Position numbers and translations under genes: made by a program
Notes under the pieces: model-generated
Told to the model about the DNA's origin: nothing
The model's input: the letters and a program-made list of their open reading frames with translations, nothing else
Database searches by the model: none
Source of the DNA: an uncultured Opitutia bacterium
Lineage (GTDB): Bacteria; Verrucomicrobiota; Verrucomicrobiia; Opitutales; UBA953
Length of the DNA stretch: 12,728 bases
Direction of reading: 5' to 3'
NCBI GenBank assembly: GCA_903924185.1
Contig: CAIYAN010000207.1
Location: 1 to 12,728, forward strand
Shown: positions 1 through 6,228 of the stretch, piece by piece
How the letters are laid out: each line of letters begins with the position of its first letter
Position numbering within the stretch: position 1 is the first letter of the stretch

Positions 1-393
1 GGTCATCGCCTGGTCTCGGGTGACGTCGCCCTCCGCCTTCCCCTGCATTGAGCCGATAATAGCCGGCGCGCGAAACTCGCCGCCTAGGTCAATGATGGCG
101 CGGATAAACTCGCGGGCCTGCTGGCGAATCGCTGGGTCTGCGTGCGTCAGGTGCCACTTATGAACGAGCCAACCACCACCCGTGCCGAAGGCCGCGGCCG
201 ATAGGCTATGCCGCTTCAGGAGCGCGTGGAGCATCGGACGATCAATCGATGCGGCTGAAGGCGCAAAGATCTCGATGGCGTCAAAGCCCAGCTTGGCCGC
301 CGAGGCCGCGGCGGACTCCAAGCCGTCCCAATAGACGAAGGGCCCCCCTTTGGCTTGGGCGACGAGGGAAACCGTGATCGCAGATTTAATCAC
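1..393 (-). CDS. Sugar phosphate isomerase/epimerase (TIM barrel), N-terminal part, cut by window edge
   Basis: The first 131 codons are present and the C-terminal part lies outside the window. The reading frame starts at GTG (393-391), encoding MIKSAITVSLV; no in-frame ATG exists nearby. The pattern fits the xylose-isomerase-like TIM-barrel family (COG1082, AP endonuclease 2 fold): a first strand (SAITVSLV), the strand FDAIEIFAP around residues 37-45, then a GTGGGW turn near residues 70-75, a long helix (ADPAIRQQAREFIRAIIDLG) and the strand APAIIGSMQG. The last segment is typical of the hydroxypyruvate isomerase/epimerase-like members common in Planctomycetes and Verrucomicrobia. The exact substrate cannot be told from this fragment. 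It lies 70 bases downstream of atpC on the same strand, so read-through from the ATP synthase operon is possible, with a stem-loop in between. No good Shine-Dalgarno sequence precedes the GTG. Confidence 0.85.
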   Translation of the reverse strand, partial: MIKSAITVSLVAQAKGGPFVYWDGLESAAASAAKLGFDAIEIFAPSAASIDRPMLHALLKRHSLSAAAFGTGGGWLVHKWHLTHADPAIRQQAREFIRAIIDLGGEFRAPAIIGSMQGKAEGDVTRDQAMT

Positions 394-396
394 AAG

Positions 397-433
397 GGAA
401 CTTTGCCTACACCCTGAAGGTGGGGCAAGTTCC
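397..433 (-). promoter_or_regulatory. Intercistronic stem-loop between atpC and the isomerase gene
   Basis: An inverted repeat is visible: 397-403 (GGAACTT) pairs with 427-433 (AAGTTCC), then after a one-base bulge 405-407 (GCC) pairs with 424-426 (GGC), then 410-413 (CACC) pairs with 419-422 (GGTG) around a five-base loop. On the minus-strand transcript it begins 30 bases after the atpC stop and ends only three bases before the GTG of the next gene. There is no U-run after it, so it is not a standard intrinsic terminator. It could be an mRNA 3'-end stabiliser, a processing site or a translational brake on the isomerase gene. The pairing is seen; the role is inferred. Confidence 0.45.
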
Positions 434-463
434 GCTTAAACGACTTTAAACGAAAAACGGGGC

Positions 464-895
464 TTACTCCGTCATGCCCTGCGAGGAGCGGCCCTTAACG
501 AGGCGCTGCACCAAGGCGAAACGGAGAATCTGCTCCATCTTCGCGATTTCGACTGGGTCGATGTCCTTCTGGCCACGGGCAGCCTCCACCGCTTCACGGG
601 CGCGTGCTTCCGCAGTTTCGACGGCCTTAAGGTCAATCTTGGCTTCGTCGATGGCCGCTTCGGTCACGACCGAAACCTTATCGGAAACGACGCGCACGAA
701 GCCTTGGTCGATGGCGAGCCGGCTAACCTTGCCGTCCAACGTCACCAAGACCTCGCCGGCAGCGATAATCGCGGTGATCGGTTGGTGGCCGGGGAGAATA
801 CCGATGGTGCCCATGGCGGTAGGCAGGGTCACGCCATCCGCCGTGCCTTCATAGGCGCGGCGATCTGGGGTGACGATTTCGACCGTGAGGGGCAT
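464..895 (-). CDS. atpC: F1Fo ATP synthase epsilon subunit
   Basis: 143 residues, close to the usual length of about 130-140. This subunit of the F1 central stalk couples gamma rotation to the c-ring and can inhibit ATP hydrolysis through its C-terminal helices. The N-terminal beta-sandwich (about residues 1-85) shows the family pattern: MPLTVEIVTPDR, then GTIGILPGHQPI near residues 29-40, then DGKVSRLAIDQGFVRV. A helical C-terminal domain with an Ala/Glu-rich stretch (KAVETAEARAREAVEAARG) follows. It is the last gene of the operon. Its ATG follows the atpD TAA by six bases and is in the same frame. No Shine-Dalgarno sequence is present, so translation is probably coupled to atpD. Confidence 0.95.
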   Translation of the reverse strand: MPLTVEIVTPDRRAYEGTADGVTLPTAMGTIGILPGHQPITAIIAAGEVLVTLDGKVSRLAIDQGFVRVVSDKVSVVTEAAIDEAKIDLKAVETAEARAREAVEAARGQKDIDPVEIAKMEQILRFALVQRLVKGRSSQGMTE

Positions 896-901
896 CGGGG
901 C

Positions 902-2329
902 TTATTTCTTGGACTTACCAGCAGCTTCGAGGACCTCATCGATACCGCCCTTCATGTAGAAGTCGTTTTCGTTTACGTGGTCGAGCTCGCCAGTGAGAAT
1001 CATTTCGAAGCCGCGCAAGGTGTCTTCGAGGGCGACGTACTTACCGGGCGAGCCCGTGAAGATTTCAGCCACGTGGAACGGCTGCGAGAGGAACTTCTGA
1101 ATCTTACGAGCACGGAAGACGACGAGCTTGTCCTCTGGGGAGAGTTCGTCGAGGCCGAGAATCGCGATGATGTCCTGCAGGTCCTTATAGCGCTGCAGAA
1201 TACCCTGCACACCACGGGCCACGCGGAAGTGGCGTTCACCGACGACTTCCGGCGCGAGCGCGGTCGAGGTCGAGGAGAGCGGGTCGACGGCCGGGTAGAT
1301 CCCGAGCTCCGCGATGCGGCGCTCGAGCACGACGGTGGAGTCAAGGTGCGCGAAGGTGTTGGCGGGAGCTGGGTCGGTCAAGTCGTCCGCCGGGACGTAG
1401 ACGGCCTGGAAGGACGTGATGGAACCCTTCTTGGTCGAGGTGATACGTTCCTGAAGGTTGCCCATTTCAGAAGCGAGCGTCGGCTGGTAACCCACCGCGG
1501 AGGGGGAGCGACCGAGGAGTGCAGACACTTCGGAGCCGGCCTGCGAGAAACGGAAGACGTTGTCGACGAAGAGGAGCACGTCGCGGTTCTGCTCATCGCG
1601 GAAGAATTCGGCCATCGCGAGGGCGGAGAGAGCCACGCGCATACGGGCACCGGGCGGCTCATTCATCTGGCCATACACGAGGGCGACCTTGGACTTCGAG
1701 AGGTCCTTCTGGTCGATCACGCCCGCTTCGGACATTTCGTGGTAAAGGTCATTGCCTTCACGGGAGCGCTCTCCGACGCCGGCGAAGACGGAGAAACCGC
1801 CCTGCTTCATCGCGATGTTATTGATGAGTTCCATGATGACGACGGTCTTGCCGACGCCAGCACCACCGAACGCACCAACCTTACCGCCCTTGACGAAGGG
1901 ACAGATGAGGTCGATGACCTTGATGCCCGTGCCGAGGAGCTCGGCGGACGTGGACTGCTCAGTGAGGGGCGGCGGCTGACGGTGGATCGGGTAGCGCTTG
2001 GTGTGCTCAACCGGACCGCGTTCGTCCACGGCGTCGCCAGTGACGTTAAAGATGCGGCCGAGGACGCCGTTGCCGACGGGCACGGTGATCGGGGCACCGG
2101 TATCGACGGCGGCGCCACCGCGCACAAGGCCTTCGGTGGAGGTCATCGCGACGGCACGGACGAGCCCGTTACCGAGGTGCTGTTGGACCTCAAGGATGAG
2201 GCGCGTGTCCTTACCTTCGACCTTATAGTCGATCTGGATCGCGTTGTAGATCTCGGGGACCTTATCGACAGGGAATTGGACGTCGACGACGGCGCCGAGG
2301 ACCTGGGTGATCGTTCCTTTAGTGCTCAT
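902..2329 (-). CDS. atpD: F1Fo ATP synthase beta subunit (catalytic)
   Basis: 475 residues, the usual full length. The beta subunit holds the catalytic nucleotide sites of F1 and makes ATP from ADP and phosphate. Visible landmarks are the N-terminal barrel (GTITQVLGAVVDVQFP), the Walker A P-loop GGAGVGKT at residues 155-162, and the VGERSREGNDLYHEM segment around 185-199, which contains the catalytic Glu and Arg; a Ser stands where Thr is usual. The Walker B strand is LLFVDNVFRFSQAGSEVSALLGR. Further on come the GYQPTLASEMG segment and the DELSPEDK loop (usually DELSEEDK) near the C-terminus. The gene lies 30 bases after atpG and six bases before atpC. The leader ends ACTTCTACAAATATC before the ATG and has no Shine-Dalgarno sequence. 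Confidence 0.98.
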   Translation of the reverse strand: MSTKGTITQVLGAVVDVQFPVDKVPEIYNAIQIDYKVEGKDTRLILEVQQHLGNGLVRAVAMTSTEGLVRGGAAVDTGAPITVPVGNGVLGRIFNVTGDAVDERGPVEHTKRYPIHRQPPPLTEQSTSAELLGTGIKVIDLICPFVKGGKVGAFGGAGVGKTVVIMELINNIAMKQGGFSVFAGVGERSREGNDLYHEMSEAGVIDQKDLSKSKVALVYGQMNEPPGARMRVALSALAMAEFFRDEQNRDVLLFVDNVFRFSQAGSEVSALLGRSPSAVGYQPTLASEMGNLQERITSTKKGSITSFQAVYVPADDLTDPAPANTFAHLDSTVVLERRIAELGIYPAVDPLSSTSTALAPEVVGERHFRVARGVQGILQRYKDLQDIIAILGLDELSPEDKLVVFRARKIQKFLSQPFHVAEIFTGSPGKYVALEDTLRGFEMILTGELDHVNENDFYMKGGIDEVLEAAGKSKK

Positions 2330-2359
2330 GATATTTGTAGAAGTGGGTGGGGGTGAAAA

Positions 2360-3238
2360 TTACTGGGCGGCAGCGCCGGCGGTGAGCTCCAGGATTTCCT
2401 GGGTGATCGCCGCCTGACGGGCCTTATTATATTCGAGGGAGAGGGCGGCACCGATTTTCTTGGCGTTGTCGGTGGCGGCCTTCATGGCGACCATGCGCGA
2501 GCTGAACTCGGAGGCCTTGGACTCGAGGACCGCCTGGTGCACGGCCTGCTTGAAGAAGAGGGCTGGAAGTTGGTTGAGAATCTCCGCGGCGGAGGGCTCA
2601 AAGAGCATATCGCGCTCGTCGGCTTCGATCTTAGGCTCGGGCAGGCCGAGCTTGGCGCGGAATTCGCGTGCCTGGTTCACGAGGCTGTCGGCTGGCAGGA
2701 GCTGCTGGACGCGCGGGGTCTGCACCATCGTGTTCTTAAAGTGAGCGAACAAGACCTCGACGGTGTCGACGGTGCCTTCGCTAAAAGCCTTCAAGAGATA
2801 CTCGGCGGCTGGGCGGACTTCGTTGAAGTTTGCGCGGTCGGTGACGGGGAAGTCGGCGAGGACCTTGCGGCCGGAGCGGGCGAGGGCTTGGGCGCCCTTG
2901 CGGCCGATACAAACGAAGACGGCGTTTTGCTGTTCAGCGGCCAGACGGATGAGGTTGCCGTTGAGGGCGCCCGCCATGCCCTTGTCGGGCGTGACGAGAA
3001 GAATACCACGGACCTTGACGGTGCGCTTCGTGAGGAGTGGGTGGGTAAACTCTCCGACCTTAGCTTGCGCGGTGTCGAGGATTTCACCGAGGAGCTCAGC
3101 GTAAGCACGACCCGCACGGGCCGCATCCTGGGCGCGCTTCATCTTCGACGACGCCACGAGCTGCATGGCTCGAGTGATCTGGCCAGTGCTCTTAACCGAT
3201 TTGATTCGGTTACGGATCTCGCGGAGTCCTTTAGGCAT
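2360..3238 (-). CDS. atpG: F1Fo ATP synthase gamma subunit (central rotor shaft)
   Basis: 292 residues, a normal length. Gamma is the coiled-coil shaft that turns inside the alpha3beta3 hexamer and transmits torque from the c-ring. Both conserved ends are present. The N-terminal helix reads LREIRNRIKSVKSTGQITRA, followed by MQLVASSKMKRAQ. The C-terminal helix reads SLEYNKARQAAITQEILELT, followed by AGAAAQ, matching the family's YN-RARQAAITQE signature. A Rossmann-like middle domain lies between, including LLVTPDKGMAGALNGNL. No redox-regulation cysteine loop is seen. The gene sits between atpA (39-base gap) and atpD (30-base gap). The ATG at 3238 is chosen because the protein begins exactly at the family start; the upstream sequence CTAACCGACACGCTTC has no Shine-Dalgarno motif. 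Confidence 0.97.
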   Translation of the reverse strand: MPKGLREIRNRIKSVKSTGQITRAMQLVASSKMKRAQDAARAGRAYAELLGEILDTAQAKVGEFTHPLLTKRTVKVRGILLVTPDKGMAGALNGNLIRLAAEQQNAVFVCIGRKGAQALARSGRKVLADFPVTDRANFNEVRPAAEYLLKAFSEGTVDTVEVLFAHFKNTMVQTPRVQQLLPADSLVNQAREFRAKLGLPEPKIEADERDMLFEPSAAEILNQLPALFFKQAVHQAVLESKASEFSSRMVAMKAATDNAKKIGAALSLEYNKARQAAITQEILELTAGAAAQ

Positions 3239-3277
3239 GAAGCGTGTCGGTTAGCGGAAAGAAGGGAACGGGAGGCC

Positions 3278-4804
3278 TTAGGCCTTGAAGCTACGGCGCC
3301 AGGTTTCGCAGGCGGACTTCAGTTCGGCTTCGCCGTCCTTCTCAATCTTGCTGCCACCGCGGATCTTGGCGAGGACGCCAGGCTTAGCGGTTTCGAGGTG
3401 GGCCTGCAGCGATGCGGAGGCGGCTTGGACGGACTTGACGGGCAAGTCATTGAAGAAGCCGTTCTGCATGGCCCAGATGATGCCGCACTGGATTTCAGCG
3501 GACTTCGGGGCGGTCGGGGGCTGCTTAAAGAGTTCCACGAAGCGGTCACCCTTATCGAGGATCGCCTTGGTCTGGGCATCGAGGTCGGAACCGAACTGGG
3601 CGAACGCCGCGAGTTCACGGTAGTTGGCGAGCTCACCCTTAACCTTACCAGCGACCTGCTTGAAGGCCTTGATCTGCGCGGCGGAACCGACGCGCGAGAC
3701 GGAGAGACCGACCGAGACGGCCGGGCGGATGCCTTGATTGAAGAGGTCAGTCTGGAGGAAGACCTGGCCATCGGTGATCGAGATCACGTTGGTCGGGATG
3801 TAGGCCGAGACGTCGCCCGCCTGCGTTTCAATGATCGGCAGAGCGGTGAGCGAGCCCTTACCAGCGAGACGCGCGGAGCGCTCGAGAAGGCGGGAGTGGA
3901 GGTAGAACACGTCGCCTGGGTAGGCTTCGCGGCCGGACGGACGCTTCAGAATGAGCGAGATCTGGCGGTAGGCGGCGGCGTGCTTAGAAAGGTCATCGTA
4001 AACGATGAGTGCATCCTGGCCGTTTTCCATGAACCACTCGCCGATGGCGGTGCCGGAGAAAGGCGCGAAGACTTGGTTAGCGGCGTTGTCGGCGGCCGAA
4101 GCGGCGACGACAACGGTGAACTCCATGGCGCCAGCCTTTTCGAGCGTACCGATGGTGCGGGCGATGGAGGAGTTCTTCGTGCCGATGGCGACGTAGATGG
4201 AGTACACCGGGCGGAAATTAGCGTCGCCCGACGCGAGGCCGACGCGGTTCGCGTTGGCCTGGTTGATGATCGTGTCGATCGCGATGGTGGTCTTGCCGGT
4301 CGCGCGGTCACCGATGATGAGTTCGCGCTGGCCACGGCCAATCGGGATCATGGCGTCGATGGCCATGATGCCGGTCTGCATCGGCTGGTCGACGGACTTA
4401 CGAGGGATGATGCCCGGGGCGATCTTTTCGACTGGGTAACGCTCGGAGGAAACGATCGGGCCCTTACCGTCAAGCGGGTTACCGAGGGCGTCGACGACGC
4501 GGCCGAGGAGGCCCTTTCCCACAGGAATGGAAAGGAGGCGACCGGTGGTCTTCGCTTCCATGCCTTCCTTGAGGCTGGAGATGTCGCCCATGATGACGCA
4601 GCCGACGGTGTCTTCGGCGAGGTTGAGCGCGACGCCTTGGAGGCCGCCCGGGAGCTCGATCATTTCGTTCATCATGACGCCGGAGAGGCCGTCGATGGAG
4701 GCGACACCGTCCGCGAGGGAAACGATGGTGCCGACGTTGGACTTGCCGGCGCGGGTATCAAGGCCGGCGATGGCTTTCTGGATCTGGTCGATCGCGTTGC
4801 TCAT
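3278..4804 (-). CDS. atpA: F1Fo ATP synthase alpha subunit
   Basis: 508 residues, full length. Alpha alternates with beta in the F1 hexamer, binds non-catalytic nucleotide and supplies the arginine finger to the catalytic site. The P-loop is GDRATGKT at residues 165-172; residue 168 is Ala where most alpha subunits have Gln. Other landmarks are the Walker B region ALIVYDDLSKHAAAYRQISL (about 265-284), GREAYPGDVFYLHSRLLERS (291-310), and the SVSRVGSAAQIKAFKQVAG segment with the arginine finger at R371. The N-terminal helix before the beta-barrel is short (about 20 residues). The gene follows atpH by 38 bases and precedes atpG by 39. The leader CTTTACCAAATACA before the ATG lacks a Shine-Dalgarno sequence and resembles the atpD leader. 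Confidence 0.98.
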   Translation of the reverse strand: MSNAIDQIQKAIAGLDTRAGKSNVGTIVSLADGVASIDGLSGVMMNEMIELPGGLQGVALNLAEDTVGCVIMGDISSLKEGMEAKTTGRLLSIPVGKGLLGRVVDALGNPLDGKGPIVSSERYPVEKIAPGIIPRKSVDQPMQTGIMAIDAMIPIGRGQRELIIGDRATGKTTIAIDTIINQANANRVGLASGDANFRPVYSIYVAIGTKNSSIARTIGTLEKAGAMEFTVVVAASAADNAANQVFAPFSGTAIGEWFMENGQDALIVYDDLSKHAAAYRQISLILKRPSGREAYPGDVFYLHSRLLERSARLAGKGSLTALPIIETQAGDVSAYIPTNVISITDGQVFLQTDLFNQGIRPAVSVGLSVSRVGSAAQIKAFKQVAGKVKGELANYRELAAFAQFGSDLDAQTKAILDKGDRFVELFKQPPTAPKSAEIQCGIIWAMQNGFFNDLPVKSVQAASASLQAHLETAKPGVLAKIRGGSKIEKDGEAELKSACETWRRSFKA

Positions 4805-4842
4805 TGTATTTGGTAAAGCGGGTTAAGGTTTAAGGGGATATT

Positions 4843-5238
4843 TTAGGAAAGGGACTTGGCGAGGTTGGCCAGGCGGAGCGAGGCCGAGAGGTCGGTCACG
4901 TCGTCGGCGACGCGGACACGGAAGCCGGCGAGGAGGGCGTCATTACGACGCGTCACGGGGCGGATGGTGCGGCCGAGGGACTTAGAGAAGTGCGCCGCGA
5001 TGGCGTCGGCTTCGGACGCGGACAACGGACCCGCATGCTCGATGCGGGCTTCGCCACGGGCGAGCTCGCGACGAACGTTCGTGAGGTAAGCGCGGAGCAA
5101 CGGACGGAGCTGGTGCGCCGAGCGGGACTTCTCCAGAGCGGCCAGCACGGCGCCTACCAATTCAGACGAGACCACGCCGGCCTCTAAAGAGAGGGCGAGG
5201 AGGCGCTTGGCTTCGGCTCGGACGGAGGCGGCGGACAT
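4843..5238 (-). CDS. atpH: F1Fo ATP synthase delta subunit (OSCP), unusually short
   Basis: 131 residues, against about 175-180 in most bacteria. Delta forms the top of the peripheral stalk and links subunit b to the alpha N-termini. The C-terminal half matches the family: a PLSASEADAIAAHFSKSLGR segment, then LLAGFRVRVADDVTDLSASL and a terminal RLANLAKSL, equivalent to the usual 'pLs...L..k.G...GG.rv.vgd.v.D.Sv...L..L'. The N-terminal helical bundle is compressed to about 65 residues. The AEAKRLLALSLEAGV stretch resembles the normal start of the family, so the loss looks internal rather than a missed start. An in-frame TAA (the atpF stop) lies five codons upstream, which rules out a longer N-terminus. 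Position between atpF and atpA supports the identity. Alternative: a frameshifted gene, but I see no remnant. Confidence 0.88.
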   Translation of the reverse strand: MSAASVRAEAKRLLALSLEAGVVSSELVGAVLAALEKSRSAHQLRPLLRAYLTNVRRELARGEARIEHAGPLSASEADAIAAHFSKSLGRTIRPVTRRNDALLAGFRVRVADDVTDLSASLRLANLAKSLS

Positions 5239-5253
5239 CGGAAAGAAAAGGGC

Positions 5254-5859
5254 TTAGCGGGCGAGCTGCTTGACGGCAGCTTCGTTGAGGCGACCGCGCG
5301 TGGCGTCATCGAGGTTCTGCTCAAGGACCTTGGCGGCGGTTTCGACGACGAGTCGGGAGACTTCACCGCGGACTTCGTTCATCATCTTCACGCGGTCGGC
5401 TTCAATGGCGGCCTTGGCCTTGGCGATGACTTCCGTCTGCGCGGCGGTGGCTTCGGCCTTGGCGGCTTCGACGGCAGCCTTGGCGGCGTTACGGGCGTCG
5501 GCGAGCATCTTGGCCGCTTCGTCGGAGGCGGCGTTTAACTTAGCGTCGGAAGCCTTCTGGGCTTCGGCGAGGCGCTGGGTCGCGGCTTGGGCATCGGCGA
5601 GACCCTTTTCGATGAGGCGGTTACGTTCTTCCATCTGGCCGAGGGCCGGCTTGATGGCGAAGCGATAGAGGATGAAAGCCAGGATCGAGAAGTTGATCAG
5701 CTGGATGAGGAGGTGCGGGCCATCGACGCCGAAGCTACCGAAGAGCTGGATGATGGTGTCGGCGGGGTTGGTGGCGGGGGCCACCGGAGCGGCGCCGGCA
5801 GCGGCCTTAGCGGCGGCAGGAGCGGCGTCGGCGGCGAGGAGTGCGGAGAGGAAGGTCAT
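5254..5859 (-). CDS. atpF: F1Fo ATP synthase subunit b (peripheral stalk) with N-terminal extension
   Basis: 201 residues from the ATG at 5859; most b subunits are about 155-175. Subunit b anchors the peripheral stalk in the membrane and dimerises through a long helix that holds F1 as stator. The membrane segment lies at about residues 50-66 (LLIQLINFSILAFILYRF), followed by a charged, very Ala-rich coiled coil to the end, including EERNRLIEKGLADAQAATQR. The first 48 residues are an extension: a hydrophobic start (MTFLSALLAADA) and an Ala/Pro linker, resembling a signal peptide. No in-frame start exists for a considerable distance upstream, so ATG 5859 is well supported. Only one b-type gene is present, so a homodimer is likely. 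Its TAA is separated from the atpH ATG by 15 bases in the same frame. Confidence 0.92.
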   Translation of the reverse strand: MTFLSALLAADAAPAAAKAAAGAAPVAPATNPADTIIQLFGSFGVDGPHLLIQLINFSILAFILYRFAIKPALGQMEERNRLIEKGLADAQAATQRLAEAQKASDAKLNAASDEAAKMLADARNAAKAAVEAAKAEATAAQTEVIAKAKAAIEADRVKMMNEVRGEVSRLVVETAAKVLEQNLDDATRGRLNEAAVKQLAR

Positions 5860-5907
5860 AGGGAGGACTTTGAAAGGGAGGAGATTGATCAGCGCTGGGA
5901 AAGAGAA

Positions 5908-5936
5908 GTGGCGGGCCCCTTGCGGGGCCGCGCCAC
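5908..5936 (-). promoter_or_regulatory. Strong GC-rich stem-loop between atpE and atpF
   Basis: Positions 5908-5913 (GTGGCG) pair with 5931-5936 (CGCCAC), and 5914-5919 (GGCCCC) pair with 5924-5929 (GGGGCC), closed by a four-base loop at 5920-5923 with one bulged base at 5930. That is twelve base pairs, eleven of them G-C apart from the single T-A pair near the base. It starts eight bases after the atpE stop on the transcript and is followed by a pyrimidine-rich TTCTCTTTCCC without a true U-run. The likely role is to protect the 3' end of atpE mRNA or attenuate transcription into atpF, which would help make c subunit in excess. The role is inferred. Confidence 0.7.
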
Positions 5937-5944
5937 GTGACCGA

Positions 5945-6148
5945 TTACTTCGCGAGGAAGATCGCGTAGAACGCGACGGCTTCAGCGAGAGCCATGCCCA
6001 GAATAGACTGGACGAGGATCTTGCCCGAAGCATCGGGATTGCGACCCACGGACTCAACGGCCTTGGCGCCAACGAGACCCACGCCGATAGCGGCAGCGAG
6101 ACAGCCGGCAGCGGCAGGGAGGGAACCAGTGATTTCAGCGATGATCAT
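5945..6148 (-). CDS. atpE: F1Fo ATP synthase subunit c (proteolipid, rotor ring)
   Basis: 67 residues, at the short end for this family (usually 70-85). Subunit c forms the membrane rotor ring. Two transmembrane helices are visible: a Gly/Ala-rich helix 1 (about 11-34, CLAAAIGVGLVGAKAVES) and helix 2 (about 44-65, ILVQSILGMALAEAVAFYAI), joined by the polar loop GRNPD (35-39), which contacts F1. The ion-binding carboxylate is E56 in MALAEAVAF. The residue after it is Ala, and the helix 1 position expected to carry Gln in Na+ enzymes is Val, so proton coupling is predicted. The 80-base gap to atpB and 85-base gap to atpF are the widest inside the operon. The leader is A-rich (AACATAAACACAC) with no Shine-Dalgarno sequence. 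Confidence 0.97.
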   Translation of the reverse strand: MIIAEITGSLPAAAGCLAAAIGVGLVGAKAVESVGRNPDASGKILVQSILGMALAEAVAFYAIFLAK

Positions 6149-6228
6149 GTGTGTTTATGTTTTGGTTTTTTCTCAGCGGACTGCGTGGGGGACTCCCAGC
6201 AAATCACCCGCCTTGAAAGCGAAAGGGG

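Noticed and set aside
704..2356. Long open frame (550 codons) on the plus strand opposite atpC/atpD
   Set aside because: Antisense shadow of atpD in GC-rich DNA; the translation is low-complexity, rich in Asp/Glu/Gly/Arg, without recognisable domains, while the minus strand encodes a textbook beta subunit.
3266..3287. AGGCCTTAGGCCTT short direct repeat at the atpA 3' end
   Set aside because: Only two copies of seven bases, one of them coding; consistent with chance.
2537..4816. Long open frame (759 codons) on the plus strand opposite atpG/atpA
   Set aside because: Same antisense artefact: it spans two real genes and an intergenic gap on the other strand, and its composition is typical of codon-mirrored shadow frames.
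5860..6072. Longer atpF frame starting at 6072
   Set aside because: It would overlap atpE in another frame and run through the intercistronic hairpin; the ATG at 5859 gives the expected gene layout.
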